Origin: Puccinellia tenuiflora
Lineage: Eukaryota; Streptophyta; Magnoliopsida; Poales; Poaceae
DNA length: 64,000 bases
Direction: 5' to 3'
Assembly: GCA_012064385.1 (NCBI GenBank)
Contig: QRDG01000027.1
Location: 2,648,255 to 2,712,254, forward strand
Part shown: piece by piece, positions 33,663 to 46,205 of the stretch
Layout: each line of letters begins with the position of its first letter
Position numbering within the stretch: the first letter of the stretch is position 1
The notes under the pieces: generated by a model
What the model was told of the DNA's origin: nothing
Seen by the model: only the letters and a program-made list of their open reading frames with translations
The model's database searches: none
Translations under genes and position numbers: made by a program

Positions 33663-36600
33663 TGTAGCGGACCTGCACTTAAAATTTGGCAAGATCCCTG
33701 TGTATAGTGCTAGTCCCTGGATCGAATCGCTAGCACACACAGTTTACGATGAATACCATAACATTGTATCAATTTATTACACGAATGATCCAGATTTACA
33801 AATATCCAGTACAACTTGCATAGCTCAAGGCTAGCATTTTACAAAGATCAGCACAACGGAAATAAAATTAACAATGAGCCTCCATCATCTTCATGTGCCA
33901 CAGGCAAACATGTTGGTTGCAGACTCGAAACCCTTAATCGAAACCTCACTCGGCGTCGGAACATCCTGCAACAGTAAGAATGTTGCAACAAGGTGGGTCA
34001 GAACCATATGAATGGATCTGGCAAGTGACACTTTGTGGACTCATAGTGGAAAAACTCTAATATCCTATATGCATATTTGGCTTGTGGAGTTTGAAGGCTG
34101 ATTTGCATAAAGCCAATTTTTCCTATCTCTTTTCAAAACACTTTTTCATCTAAACGAGACAAGTATGGTATGACAACCATTGTCTCAACTACCCTGGTTC
34201 ACCCTCCATATTTTACTTAGAGAAATTAGAATGATGAGATCCTCCGTTGACGTCCTTGTCCCGCTTGCTCAAAATTGTCCGTAACCGGGGACACGGCTAA
34301 GTAATTAGTTTGACACTCTGCAGAGGTTGTGCACGTTCACCACAAGACTCCATCAGCCCATTCTGACCTTGACCTTCTTGAAGTGAGAAGGAAAGGAGAA
34401 GATGGAGCCGGGATCTTTCAGAGGAGCTTTCACATACCAATGGCCGAACAATACCTCCTACCACCCCTACATCTGCTTGTTCGACCGGTCAGGTCTACTC
34501 AACATACTCAATCCAGACAGAGCCCATATGACTTGTGGCTGCACGGTAAGCTAACGAAGACTTGGAGTAACTTCGATCTCTTTGTCCCTGGGTGGCCGTC
34601 CGCAAGTGAGCCAATCTCTGGTGAAAAACACCATAGACATGGCCCCGAGTAGCCACTCAACAATAAACCACCAAAGCAAAGCCATTCCACCCAGGAGGTT
34701 CTTTAACTTAGTAGAAATTTTACTTTTTATAGAAAACTCATAGCATGGCATTTTTCACTATTTCTACTAAGTTATACAAGTAGGTGCTAGACACTTAGAA
34801 TATTTGGAGAATTACTAACAGGTCTAGCATAGCATAGTATTACTAATAATCTGTCATGCAAGATTTTCTAAGTAAGAGCTACCACATGCATATCAAAATA
34901 ATAGGAAATTTATGAATGTGCCAATTGCCTTGGCAGCAGGAGGAGTAGGAGCAACAGTTGATTGAATTCCCGGGTCTCTCCGAAAGGTCTAACAATTAAA
35001 AGCAAGCCACACATAAACATACAAACAAAATAACAATACAATAAAATATGCAATGCATGAAATGCAATTAAACTCATAAGAAAAACATTACACTAAGTTT
35101 TCTGGTTTGTAAAAATATGCATGAAGTCAAAATGCATTTAAAACAATTTTTATTATAAAAGCAACAAAAAAATTTCCCAAAAAGGGAATAAACACAAATT
35201 AAATACTAATGTTAAACAAAATAACTACTAAAATATGGAGTTGGTCTTTCTGGACAGAGGGCTCCAAAACTAAACTAACCCAATTGGATTTACTCCAAAA
35301 CCTATTTTTAAACTAAAGTTATGCCAAATTTACTCAAATTTCACATTTGAAATTCAAATAAATTTAAACTTGTCAAAACATAAATATATAACTACAGAAA
35401 GATTCTACTGATTCTAAGGATTTCAAATATATAAAAATATTTGAATTTGGCCCAATGGATAAAAAGATATGATAAATCTAAGGTGGAGGGGCTTTTCTGC
35501 AAAACAGACAGATAAAACTAATTTGGGAAAATACTCAGAAAATCCCTGGCCACGTGGCTGTCTCTGATTGGCTAGCTACGCTGACTGTGTGCTGACTGGG
35601 CATGCTGACTAGGCCGTACCGGTTCGTTTAATTACATTAAAAGGTGACCGTCAGATCTAGATCTGACGGTGCAGATCTACTGGACCAAAGGCTAGCGGTG
35701 CTAGGTCACCGGCGCTCACCGGCCGACGGCGGCGACGGCTATGGGCAAGCACAACGGCGACGAAACAGGGGGTTCTAGGATGTGAGGCTTATACCTTTGG
35801 ACGCGTCGCTTCGAGGCGGGCTCGGTGGTGCTCGAGATGGTGACGGCGGTGGACGGGGACGGCGGCAATTCCTCACCGGAGTTGCTGCAGCGGTCGGAGC
35901 TCCTCGGGCGGGTGCGGTTTCGTCGAATCCATGGTCCTGGGGCCAAGAAAAGAGGTCAAGACAAAGCGCGACAGCAACAGGAGCATGAAAGACAAGGTTA
36001 GGGCTCGGGTTCGTCCTTTTCCTCACCGGGAACGCAAGGGCACGGCGGTGAGCGGCAGCGGCGTCGGTCGTGGACGTGCACGTCGTCTTAGGGTGCTAGG
36101 AGGGTGGGAATGATGTCTCGGAGGTTCGAAAGAACACGAGCAGGGCGTTGGTGGTGGTATCGGACCGGGGAATGGTCTTGTGTCGCCGGAAATCGAGAAC
36201 GACCGCGGCGGACACCGCCAACTCCGACGGTTGATTCCTGCGGCCTGGGGGCGTCTTAGGAGCTAGGGTTTGGGGCAAACGACGGAAGGAGAGCAGGGGG
36301 TTAAATAGGTGGAGACATGGGCGTCGATCGGGGTCTTAATCGCCCGTATTGAAGAGGAGAAAGATCCGGCCGGAGGTTGCCATGTACGGGCGCGGGAATT
36401 GGGGAAGAAGACGACCTGTCGGTGCTGACAAGTGGGGCCGCGATGTCAGCGAGAGGGAGCACGCGAGGGGGTATCGGGCCGCTGCTGGGCTGTGCGTGCG
36501 GGGACGATGTCGGGCTTTTGCTGGGCCGGCTCGGCCGGTTGGCCTTTCTATTTTTTTTGAAACCTTTTTCTTTTTCTGTTTTCCTGAAATTCAAATAACT

Positions 36601-37297
36601 TTTGAAATAAAAGTTCAAATTGGTTCAAACCAATTTGAATAATTTTTTAAAAATCAAAATAATCCTTTTAAAAACTTTGAAACCTTTTTCCATAGTATTT
36701 TATTTTCAATAAAAAACCAATTATGTAATATTTGCATAATTGACACCTTTAGGTTAAAATATCAAATAGGCTTTTATAAAATCTTTTTGAACTCAAATAA
36801 AATCCAGAAAATTAGTATGAGTATTATCATTCAAAATGATAAACTCAATAAAATATTTTGGGACAAAACATTTTATTTAAATAGATTTTGATAAATCCTT
36901 TCAAATATAAATACCCATTTAATTATGGGTTTTGTCAAAATAATTGAAATACTTTGCCAAAAGATTTTTAGGATTTTATAGAAATCCAAATAATTTGAGA
37001 GAAAACCTTTTTGGAATTATTCAAAATAGAATATTTAGGCACTATTTGGTCGACCAATTTCACTCACAAAAATCAAAATAAAGTATAGAGCATAATAAGG
37101 CCCATTTATATCATTTTCTCAAATAGGGTTTAAAGTGGAAAAAGAATTCCAGCTTTTGAAATTTTTAAATGCAGGCAAAACAAGAAGATGATGCATTCAT
37201 GCATGATTTTGGATTTTCAAAACAAAATACATAACATTTTATAAAAGTTTTTGATCTTTCTGAATTTTCAAAAATTTGAAAATCTTGGGATGTTACA
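33663..37297 (-). mobile_element. Solo LTR of a related family, opposite orientation (TSD AAGGA)
   Basis: AAGGA lies at 33658-33662 and 37298-37302, and the right LTR of the host element (43794) has it once. On the minus strand the insert begins TGTAACATCCCAAGATTT and ends GTCCGCTACA, the same termini as its host LTR. Its interior (about 34240-34440) matches the reverse complement of the host LTR at about 37570-37770, including TTGTCCGTAACC and GACCTTGACCTTCTTGAAGT. It has no primer site, PPT or internal domain, so one LTR remains after LTR-LTR recombination. A G+C-rich block lies at 35690-36540. Confidence 0.9.
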
Positions 37298-38356
37298 AAG
37301 GATAAAAACTCTACTAAGTTAATGAACTACCTGGGTGGCAATTGGTTTCGCTCTATTGGTGGGTCAAAGTTGAGTGGCTGCTCAGGCCCAGTTCTGCGGG
37401 TACCTGAGTACGTGCACTTGTGAACGGCCACCCAGGAACAAAGAGATTTAAGTCGCTCCAAATTTAGATTGCTTCCAGTGCAGCCACTTGGTATTATGGC
37501 TCTGCCTTGACTAAGTAAGTTCTAGGAACCTTATTCCGACAGTTCTCAACGGATGAATGTCTTGTATGGGTCTGTCTGACGAACAGGGGACTGTTTCCCA
37601 AAGGTCTCGTCTTCATCTTCACCTTTCCTTTTCACTTCAAGAAGGTCAAGGACAGAATGGGTTGATGAAGTCTCGTGGTGAAAGTGCACAACCTCTCGAG
37701 AGTGTAAAACTATGATCATAGCCGTGTCCCTGGTTACGGACAATTCTGAGCAGCTGGACAAGGATGTCGATGGAAAATCTCCTCATTCCAATTTCTTAAA
37801 TAAAATTTGATGGGTGAACAAGAGTAGAAGAGACACTGGTTTTCATGCCGGTTCGTCTTATAGAAAGTTGAGAAATGAAAAAGCTTTATGAAAAGTAGGA
37901 CAAAATTGGCTTTATGCAATAGCCTTTAACTCCACCAGCCAAACATGCATATAGATTTAGACTTGCCATTTTATATTCCACCAAAGTATCACTTGCCGGC
38001 CTGTCACAAGGTATTGACCCAAATTCCCTGGGCTGCAACGTTAATGTTGCAGGTTATTACGATGACGAGTGAGGACGTCTACCTTTCGAGCTTGCAACCA
38101 ACATGTATGCCAGTGGCACATGAAGATGATGAAGCTCTCTGTGCTACTTATGTTTCCGCTGCCAAACTTTGCATTCAAGCTAGCCTTTGGCTATGCAATT
38201 TGTAAAGAATATTTTATTTATGGATCTCGCGATGTAATAATTATTTGACATTGATGCATGGTATTACATCTATTTGTGAATTGCTATCCATACTCGATCC
38301 AGGGAATAGCATATTTCACAGAACGTCATTGCTTTTCTAAGCAAGGGCACTACAGA

Positions 38357-38368
38357 TGGTATCAGAGC
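38357..38368 (+). other. Primer-binding site TGGTATCAGAGC
   Basis: This is the complement of the 3' end of initiator-Met tRNA, two bases after the left LTR. It is the usual minus-strand primer site of many plant LTR elements. Confidence 0.92.
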
Positions 38369-38997
38369 GTAATGTTGCATGTAGGCTCGAAAACCGTAGG
38401 TTTGGATTAGAAATAAGAATGACCATAGGAACAAAAGTTATTTTCTTCTTGTCCAAATCTTTCCTAATATCTTCTTGTAACCTTCTCAACTAATTGCTTT
38501 CTAAGTTATCTTATCTTATTTATAGATGACCATAACTCATAAATGTTTCCAAAGGCGTTGAAGATCAACATGACAATTATGAGAAGCCATCAAGTGCCTT
38601 GATCGAAGACTTCAAATTTTGACTTCACAACATCCAAAAGTACCTCGACGAACTCAAAGAAATAGAAGAGAATCTTGAAGCATTGAAGGAAGATATAGAC
38701 AAGACCACCATTTTTACCCGAATAGCGTTATAGTAATATTGTATTGACTTACCAAATTGTGGTATGGCAGTACTATCGTGTCTATTTTGAAAAACCTTGT
38801 TGTGTTTGTTTGTTATCCCAACTATAATTTCGAAAATTAAGTGGGTGGAGTTCTTTTTATCTCTATTGGTTCTTTTACTGTTGTTTGATGCTTGCTAGAT
38901 GTTGTTTGTAAGATGAATTGCCTTGATCTGCTGTGTTTGAGTAGAACTTTTTTTAGATTTTCTTCTATCTCTACTCATCCCTTCTAAACCAAACCAG

Positions 38998-40136
38998 ATG
39001 TCTCACCCACATACCAACCATGATGAAAAAGATAGCCACCTCAAGGTGCCCTATGCAGTTCAGTTGCTGGTAGCAGCTCAGACTCAGATGACTCAAGTGA
39101 TGAAAGAAAGTCAAGCCAACAACCCCAATAACGAGTTACCCACAGGAATGCAACAAATGTTAGATAACCAGACTCAATTAGTGCAGATGATAGCTCAGTA
39201 TATGGCAAGAAACAACAACAACTTACCACAGATGGAAGATGGACACAAAGATAACAAGGAGAATGTTATGACAGGACCTAGAGCCTGCAAAATCTGTGGA
39301 GAGATAGGTCATTCATCCAGAGAATGTCATGATGAGTGGCCCCATTGTGAGGCAAACTATCTACATGAAGGATATCCCAAAACCGAGGTTACCTGCTTTT
39401 TGTGTGAAGGGACAACTCACGTCCCAGCTCAGTGTCAACTTTATCCCATAGTGCAAGAAGTCAGTCAACAGGTCAAAGGTGGAATGCACCAAATTCTCCA
39501 GAAGACTTTAGAAGAACAAGATCAGAAAGGGAAAAGTAAGCGAGATAGAAACCAAATGGTGTGCTTCAATTGCAGTGCTGCGGGCCATTTTGCTAATGAC
39601 TGCCCAGATAAGGAGGTTGGTGATGGGATCAAGCCAAAACAGTATGAGAAGGGACTTATTATTCATGACAAGATGGAATGTGAAGCTATAATTAGTACTC
39701 ATCCTAACTCATCTATGGTCACCACCAAGTGTTGTTATTCATGTGAAGAGGAAGGTCATTTTTCTCGAGACTGTCCCATTAAGCGAACAAAAAGGTTCCC
39801 AACTGTTCAGGTAGATTATGATGAAGAAAATTACAAGGATCTGCTCTCCGTAGAAACACCAAAGAAGAATAAGAAGGACCTTAGTCTCGTAAAGTGTTAT
39901 AAGTGTAAGAAGATGGGACACTATTCCAGCGACTGCCTCGAATGGAAGACTGAAGAAGAGGCAAAAACTATGTGAAATGTTTTAATTGCAAGAAAATGGG
40001 TCATTATGAAAGAGAATGCACAGAAGAGCCCCAAGATATGACAACAGTATTTTTCCATCGCTGCAGAGAGACAGGACACTTCACTGATGATTGCCCAAGT
40101 CGGAAGAAACGTCGTGTCAATGCCTTGCTCAACTAA
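38998..40136 (+). pseudogene. Gag-like protein with tandem CCHC zinc knuckles (one frameshift)
   Basis: The open frame 38998-39975 codes 325 residues: a Gln/Asn-rich N-terminal half, then CX2CX4HX4C knuckles CKICGEIGHSSREC, CFLCEGTTHVPAQC, CFNCSAAGHFANDC, CYSCEEEGHFSRDC and CYKCKKMGHYSSDC. At about 39969 a one-base loss causes a stop. The next frame carries on to the TAA at 40134 with CFNCKKMGHYEREC and a final knuckle lacking the first Cys (CRETGHFTDDC). Retroviral-type gag usually has one or two knuckles; six or seven is unusual and resembles CNBP-type RNA-binding proteins. There is no capsid-like domain I can recognise. Its likely role is RNA binding and packaging. The ATG at 38998 follows a 640-bp leader. 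Confidence 0.82.
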
Positions 40137-41177
40137 TTTTCATTAGATTATGTATGAGGAAATAAGCACTATGATGAAAGAGTGGTGTAATGTCGATGTA
40201 ATAACCACAATTTGTGGGGATGAGTGAAACTTGTATCGAATATCTTATGCCAAAACTTAGACAAAGCAATAACTATTGTTGTGAAGCCTGTTCGTCATAT
40301 CAGGGATGAAGACATGACACTGATATGGACAAGCAAAGACGACATGGAAAGTATGTTTCCCCAGGGAGAGGGATCACCAAAGAAGCAATAGCTTGTGAGC
40401 TAGCGTGTGTAGTAGTTTTCGTAACCCCATAGTTTGAAGGATCGATAGTTTAGTTCAGGTTGTCTTACAGACTGGAAACATTCTGTTAGACATGTGAGAT
40501 CGACCAAGTGTTAGCTTACGAGATTCTCCAAACCAAGTGCAAGGTAATGATATGAGTGCTATGTGGAGTAGCTACCATGACGACTACTCATTTCATTCGC
40601 TTTACTATGAGGAGTGGTAAATCTGAGTGACATACCTATAAGAGAGACGACGTTGACAATCCTGATCCGTAGGAGGATAATGTATTATAACCCTATGTGA
40701 GGCAAAAGTTGCCGAAACGTAAGATATTCGGTGAGAATAAACCACAACTCACCTGAAGAAGAAGAAGAGATTCTGCAATGAAAGTTTTGGCCTACCATGA
40801 GAGTTTCGTTAGAATTGACGCTTTGTTTGCAGTGAAGGATGCCAGCCTAGAGAAGAAATATTTCTGGAGACATCACAGGGATGAGGATGTAATATGTCAA
40901 GCCATATTAAAGAGAATGGTATCCAAAGTTATCTAAAGAGACACCCACCTATTGGAGATGGAGCACTTCATGAGTGTAAGATATAGTTGACTCCAGTGAG
41001 ACCTAAAGACTAACCCGATGGACCCTAGCCCGAAGGAAAGAGTTCAAGACTGCCTACAAAAGTTTCTTTTAAGGGTGGTAGCCCACCCAATTGTCTAAAA
41101 CCCTGAGTTCCGAACCCATCTTTCTTTCTAGCCTCTCCGAATCTCGGGGACGAGATTCCTTTTAAGGGTGGTAGGTT
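40137..41177 (+). other. 3' internal region of the 13.8-kb element
   Basis: No intact gene. The sequence has gag/pol-like base composition with many stops and may be decayed coding sequence. It ends with GGGACGAGATTCC and CTTTTAAGGGTGGTAGG, the polypurine tract region common in Gypsy-type elements. Confidence 0.6.
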
Positions 41178-44100
41178 TGTAACATCCCAAATTTTGGAAT
41201 GTTTTAAAAAAATCACAAAAATTTAAAACTTTTGTTAATAATTAAATAAAGTCTCCAAAAATCAAGAAAAGCTTTTTTTTAGAAGATTGTTTTGACATCT
41301 TCAAAGTCATATTTTTAAATTAAATATTCTTTTATCTTCCAATCTCAGCTTTAAAGTTTTGGAAATAAAATATTTAAATGAGTTTTCAAATAGTACTTTC
41401 CACTATGGATATTTGGTTTTCAAATAAATAATATGGGGATATTATAAATCCTAAATTATTTGAGTAAATGATTTAAACTTTTTCCAAGCTCAGTTTATAA
41501 AATGTTTTATCTTAAATTATTTTAATATTAAAATGAGTTATATTTTGAATGATATTACTCATATTATTCTCTGGTTTTTATTTAAATATTTTGGTATATT
41601 TATAAACCTTAATTTGATTTTCCCAAATAGCCATATAAGGCAAATTTGACCAAAAGGGTATTTTGGTAATTATTTTTGACCAAAAACAGTTCCTAAAAGT
41701 CTATGTTGACTAATGGAAATTTTACAAATTTTTACAAATTTATTTGACTTGATTTGGAGCTTTAAATCAAAAGTTATAAAAGAAAACAGAAAATAAAGAA
41801 AAAGAAAAATTGATGACGTCAGGAATGACGTCATCGTCTTCATGCTCCAGGACGTGAGTTACGTCTCTCACTACCGTTTCTTCCCGAATTGATTGCGGGA
41901 GTTTGACAGCCCCAAATGAAGTGCTGTTTCCTGCTATGCGAAGCCCTCGACCTCCTCCTTCTTTTGCCCCCAAAAGCCCCCTCAGACAAGCCCCCACACC
42001 GGCGAATTTGCTCGTCGGAGCTCCGCCTTGCCGCCGCCGTGTTCCTCCGTTTTCGGCCATCTTGGTGAGCCTCTGCCACCAATTCTTGTCCCCCTCGACT
42101 TCCCTCTCCTTTGTGCACCCCGCTGACACCCCGTTTGATATTCTCCCGCGGCGAATCGTCGTGTTCGTCCTTGTCAGGATCCGGCCGCCGCCCCGACGCA
42201 TTTCGGCCGCGTCACCGCGTCCTTACAGGGAGAGGGCGACAACGCCGACCACTCCATCGTCCTCGGCGTGATGCTCCGCATCTCGTAGCCCACTTCCCCG
42301 AGCCCAAAGACCACGGGAACGACGAGTTCATCCGTGACCGAGAACGCTTTCCGCCGTCGCGACTCCAGCCGTAGCACACGGCCAAGCCAGGACGCACGCC
42401 TCAACCCCGCCGCCACCTTCTTCTTCGACGTGCGGAGCTGCACCTCGTCATCGCCTCCCCACGCCAAGGAGACCACCGGAGCTCCGCCGCCATCCACGGT
42501 AGAGCCGCCGCGCCGCTGCCTTCTTCAAGTCCGGCGAGACCAGTCGCCATGTAAAGGTTAAAAACATCGTGGCCATCCGATCCCGATCCAACGATCGGAA
42601 ATAGATCGAGCCGAGCCGAGTCCGAGCCGCAGCTTAGCCGAGCCAAGCCATGAGCCGAGCCGAGCCACCCCGTTTTCTGGAATTTTATTTCCGAAATAAA
42701 AATAAAAGGGGAAATAAGGAGTTTTGCAGAAAAGACCCTATACCTTCAAACCTTCATAACTTTTAAACCCTTTGCCAAATTTAGCAAACTTTATATTTTT
42801 GAAAAGCTCTGGACTTGTAGAATCTTTTTGCACTTTTAGTTTTCAGTGTGACAAATCCAAATTTATTCAAATTTCAAATGAGTCATTTGAGTAAATTTGA
42901 CATAGTTTTAAATCTATAAGTCCAATTTTTGCAAATAAAATATTTCTGGAAACCTTGGAACATGCATGACATGAAACCACTGTTATAATTAATTTTTGTT
43001 AGTTTTAAAAAGATTTCTTAATTAGAGACTCAAATAGGAGTATTTCTGATATAGTTTAATTTCTATAAATCCTTTTTATTTGTTTTCTTTAAGAAAACTT
43101 CTTCAAATATTTGTCTCTGTCTAGAGAGACCAAAACCATACCTAGCTACCTCTTTTTGAAACATAAACATTGAAAGTGTGCCAAAGGCCATTGAAATGTT
43201 AATGTTTTGCAAACTATAGTTTCAAAATGTTTTAAAACTCTTTAGACCAACCCTTGTGTGATCACTTTGATCAAGACCAGTCCCTACAACCTTTGAAACA
43301 ACCCTTTCAAGCCTACAAATTTGAAATATTCAAATTTGATTTCAGGCCAACCCCTGACCAAATGGCAAACCCCAAACCTAATACATTGATTCTTTTTGCA
43401 TATGGGATCATGTATTGAAACTTGGACCACCAACCTAGATATGTTTGTTTCTATCCATGTTTGTTGTTATGTTTGTTTATTTGATTGTTGTATTGTTGCT
43501 TATTGTCATATATTTGTATTGTATAGATTGAACGGAGTGCTACGAGTTACTTTGAGAAGAGTGTGTGAGCAACGACAAGTTCCAAAAGGCAAGTGCATAC
43601 ACCCTTTCATGAAAGACCTACTATTTTATTATATATGCATTGTAGACTATTTTAGTAGTATGCATGATAGGTGTACTACAATTTTGCTATGCAAACCTAT
43701 TTAGTATATCACCCCTTATTCCTATTGATTTAGGAACCCATTCACTTGGTAGAAGTTAGAACTGCTATGCTGAAATGTTTTATTGTAGTACGAAAGGATA
43801 AAAACTCTACTAAGTTAATGAACTACCTGGGTGGCAATTGGTTTCGCTCTATTGGTGGGTCAAAGTTGAGTGGCTGCTCAGGCCCAGTTCTGCGGGTACC
43901 TGAGTACGTGCACTTGTGAACGACCACCCAGGAACAAAGAGATTTAAGTCGCTCCAAATTTAGATTGCTTCCAGTGCAGCCACTTGGTATTATGGCTCTG
44001 CCTTGACTAAGTAAGTTCTAGGAACCTTATTCCGACAGTTCTCAGCGGATGAATGTCTTGTATGGGTCTGTCTGACGAACAGGGGACTGTTTCCCAAAGG

Positions 44101-44850
44101 TCTCGTCTTCATCTTCACCTTTCCTTTTCACTTCAAGAAGGTCAAGGACAGAATGGGTTGATGAAGTCTCGTGGTGAAAGTGCACAACCTCTCGAGAGTG
44201 TAAAACTATGATCATAGCCGTGTCCCCGGTTACGGACAATTCTGAGCAGCTGGACAAGGATGACGATGGAAAATCTCCTCATTCCAATTTCTTAAATAAA
44301 ATTTGATGGGTGAACAAGAGTAGAAGAGACACTGGTTTTCATGCCGGTTCGTCTTATAGAAAGTTGAGAAATGAAAAAGCTTTATGAAAAGTAGGACAAA
44401 ATTGGCTTTATGCAATAGCCTTTAACTCCACCAGCCAAACATGCATATAGATTTAGACTTGCCATTTTATATTCCACCAAAGTATCACTTGCCGGCCTGT
44501 CACAAGGTATTGACCCAAATTCCCTGGGCTGCAACGTTAATGTTGCAGGTTATTACGATGACGAGTGAGGACGTCTACCTTTCGAGCTTGCAACCAACAT
44601 GTATGCCAGTGGCACATGAAGATGATGAAGCTCTCTGTGCTACTTATGTTTCCGCTGCCAAACTTTGCATTCAAGCTAGCCTTTGGCTATGCAATTTGTA
44701 AAGAATATTTTATTTATGGATCTCGCGATGTAATAATTATTTGACATTGATGCATGGTATTACATCTATTTGTGAATTGCTATCCATACTCGATCCAGGG
44801 AATAGCATATTTCACAGAACGTCATTGCTTTTCTAAGCAAGGGCGCTACA
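41178..44850 (+). repeat. Right LTR of the 13.8-kb element
   Basis: 3,673 bp, TGTAACATCCC...GGGCGCTACA. It is uninterrupted and so shows the empty site of the solo-LTR insertion (AAGGA at 43794-43798). Paired TGACGTCA boxes are at 41814 and 41826. Confidence 0.94.
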
Positions 44851-45240
44851 CTCACATCAGAAAACTTAAAACTAACTAAAGACAGATAAAATTATCAGGC
44901 TTGCTGTCAAAAATATCAGAAAAATATAAAATTCAGGGATGGTTCGAGATTTTCTGCAACAGGTCAATTGAATCTGTTTCTGGACAGCAAAACAATATCT
45001 CGCACTTTCAATGCATTAGAGGCTAAACTTGGCACAAAAAACAAAAAAAAGATACAATGAAGTTGCTACAGAGGCAACAACTCCATGACTCAAGAAAAGC
45101 AAAAACAAACTGAAAGTAAAAGATGGGTTGCCTCCCAACAAGCGCTTTTCTTTAACGCCTTTTAGCTAGGCTTGAGATTTTAATTATGCTCTCATAAGAA
45201 TAAGAATTAAAACAAAAAATAGAGCATCAAGAAGCAAATA

Positions 45241-46020
45241 TCAAACACTTTTAAGTCTAACCCACTTCCTATGCATAGGAATCTTGTATGAAAATAAATC
45301 ATTGAAGCATAAAGCTAATAGCATAGGAAGGCAAAGCAAATGTATAATTAAAACCTTCAACATAAAGAGAGGAAACTTAATAGTATTAAGATATTTAGAG
45401 CCATGCTTCCCTCTCTCATAATAAATTTTAGTATCATCATGAACAAACTGAACAACATAAGTATCATATAAAGCATTCTTGTCATGATCCACATGCATAA
45501 AAGTATTATTATTATTACTCTCCACATAAATAAAATCCTTCTCATTAGTAATAGTGGGAGTAAAACTATCATAACCGTCATTGTAATCATCATAATTTGG
45601 AGACATAGTATAATCATAACAAACTTTATCCTCGATAATAAATGGACTGAAAATATCACATTCATCATTGTAAACATCATATATAGGAGGCATATCATAA
45701 TCAAAATAAACTTTATCTTCAATAGTAGGTGGAACTAAAATATTACAATTATTATAATCATCATATATTGGAGGCAAAGTATCATCAAAGAAAATTTCCT
45801 CCTCAAAGCTTGGGGGACTAAAAAGATCGTATTCATCAAAACCAGCTTCCCCAAACTTAGAATTTTCCATAGCATTGGCAATAATGGTGTCCAAAGAATT
45901 CATGCTAATAACATTGCTACTATCATGATTATTATGCAAATAAAGTTTCATAGGTTTTTTAATTTTATCTTCAAAAGCATCATGACCAATTTCAAGATAG
46001 AGTTTATAAAGCTCTCTCAT
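45241..46020 (-). CDS. Acidic tandem-repeat protein of a non-autonomous LTR element
   Basis: 259 codons without a break. The N-terminus is helical (MRELYKLYLEIGHDAFEDKI). Residues about 83-165 form three repeats of about 29 residues of the form IE-(D/E)-(K/E)-(V/I)-x2-D-x3-PPIYDDYND, followed by a conserved block (NNTFMHVDHDKNALYD, VVQFVHDDTKIYYERGKH) and a C-terminal hydrophobic stretch (FPLFMLKVLIIHLLCLPMLL). The same repeat and block occur in the plus-strand element at 49830-50252, which has unrelated LTRs. I do not recognise the family. It is not protease, RT, integrase or a zinc-knuckle gag. It could be a diverged structural protein. ATG 46020 is 160 bp downstream of the primer site, so it is the first ORF of the transcript. 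Confidence 0.7.
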   Translation of the reverse strand: MRELYKLYLEIGHDAFEDKIKKPMKLYLHNNHDSSNVISMNSLDTIIANAMENSKFGEAGFDEYDLFSPPSFEEEIFFDDTLPPIYDDYNNCNILVPPTIEDKVYFDYDMPPIYDVYNDECDIFSPFIIEDKVCYDYTMSPNYDDYNDGYDSFTPTITNEKDFIYVESNNNNTFMHVDHDKNALYDTYVVQFVHDDTKIYYERGKHGSKYLNTIKFPLFMLKVLIIHLLCLPMLLALCFNDLFSYKIPMHRKWVRLKSV

Positions 46021-46177
46021 TTTTGTTGTTGTTTTCCATTAGGACGAACTAGTGAAAACAAGAAACAAAACAATTTAATCGCAAGATCTAAAGAAGATAC
46101 CTTCAAGCACTCACCTCCCCAACAACAATGCTAGAAATTAGCTTCGTTGTCGGAGTGTGAGTACCGCTTACCTTTCC

Positions 46178-46195
46178 TCCCTGGCAACGGTGCCA
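46178..46195 (-). other. Primer-binding site of the minus-strand element
   Basis: On the minus strand it reads TGGCACCGTTGCCAGGGA, ten bases from the 5' LTR end. It resembles the TGGCGCCGTTGCCGGGGA site at 48872. Confidence 0.8.
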
Positions 46196-46205
46196 TAAAT
46201 TAGCT

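Larger units (their letters stand above)
31040..38354 (+). repeat. Left LTR of the 13.8-kb element (split by a solo LTR)
   Basis: The LTR parts are 31040-33662 and 37298-38354, the latter exactly 1,057 bp like its partner 43794-44850 and differing there at about five positions. A G+C-rich segment (31690-32530) follows the paired TGACGTCA boxes and may be the transcribed leader. Its open frames (e.g. minus 31630-32064) recur in the other LTR only because the LTRs are nearly identical. Confidence 0.92.
31040..44850 (+). mobile_element. LTR retrotransposon with gag-like gene only (TSD CTCAC)
   Basis: CTCAC flanks both sides (31035-31039, 44851-44855). LTRs begin TGTAACATCCCAAATTTT and end GGGC(A/G)CTACA. 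The left LTR is 31040-38354 (including a 3.6-kb solo-LTR insertion) and the right LTR 41178-44850 (3,673 bp). A primer site TGGTATCAGAGC (initiator-Met tRNA) lies at 38357-38368. A PPT-like CCTTTTAAGGGTGGTAGG stands just before the right LTR (41159-41176). The internal domain is only 2.8 kb and holds a zinc-knuckle gag-like ORF but no pol, so the element relies on a partner. By eye the LTR copies differ at about 1% of sites, pointing to a recent insertion. Confidence 0.93.

Noticed and set aside
45484..45738. Plus-strand ORF of 84 codons opposite the acidic-repeat protein
   Set aside because: Shadow of the minus-strand coding repeat; Ile-rich translation without features.
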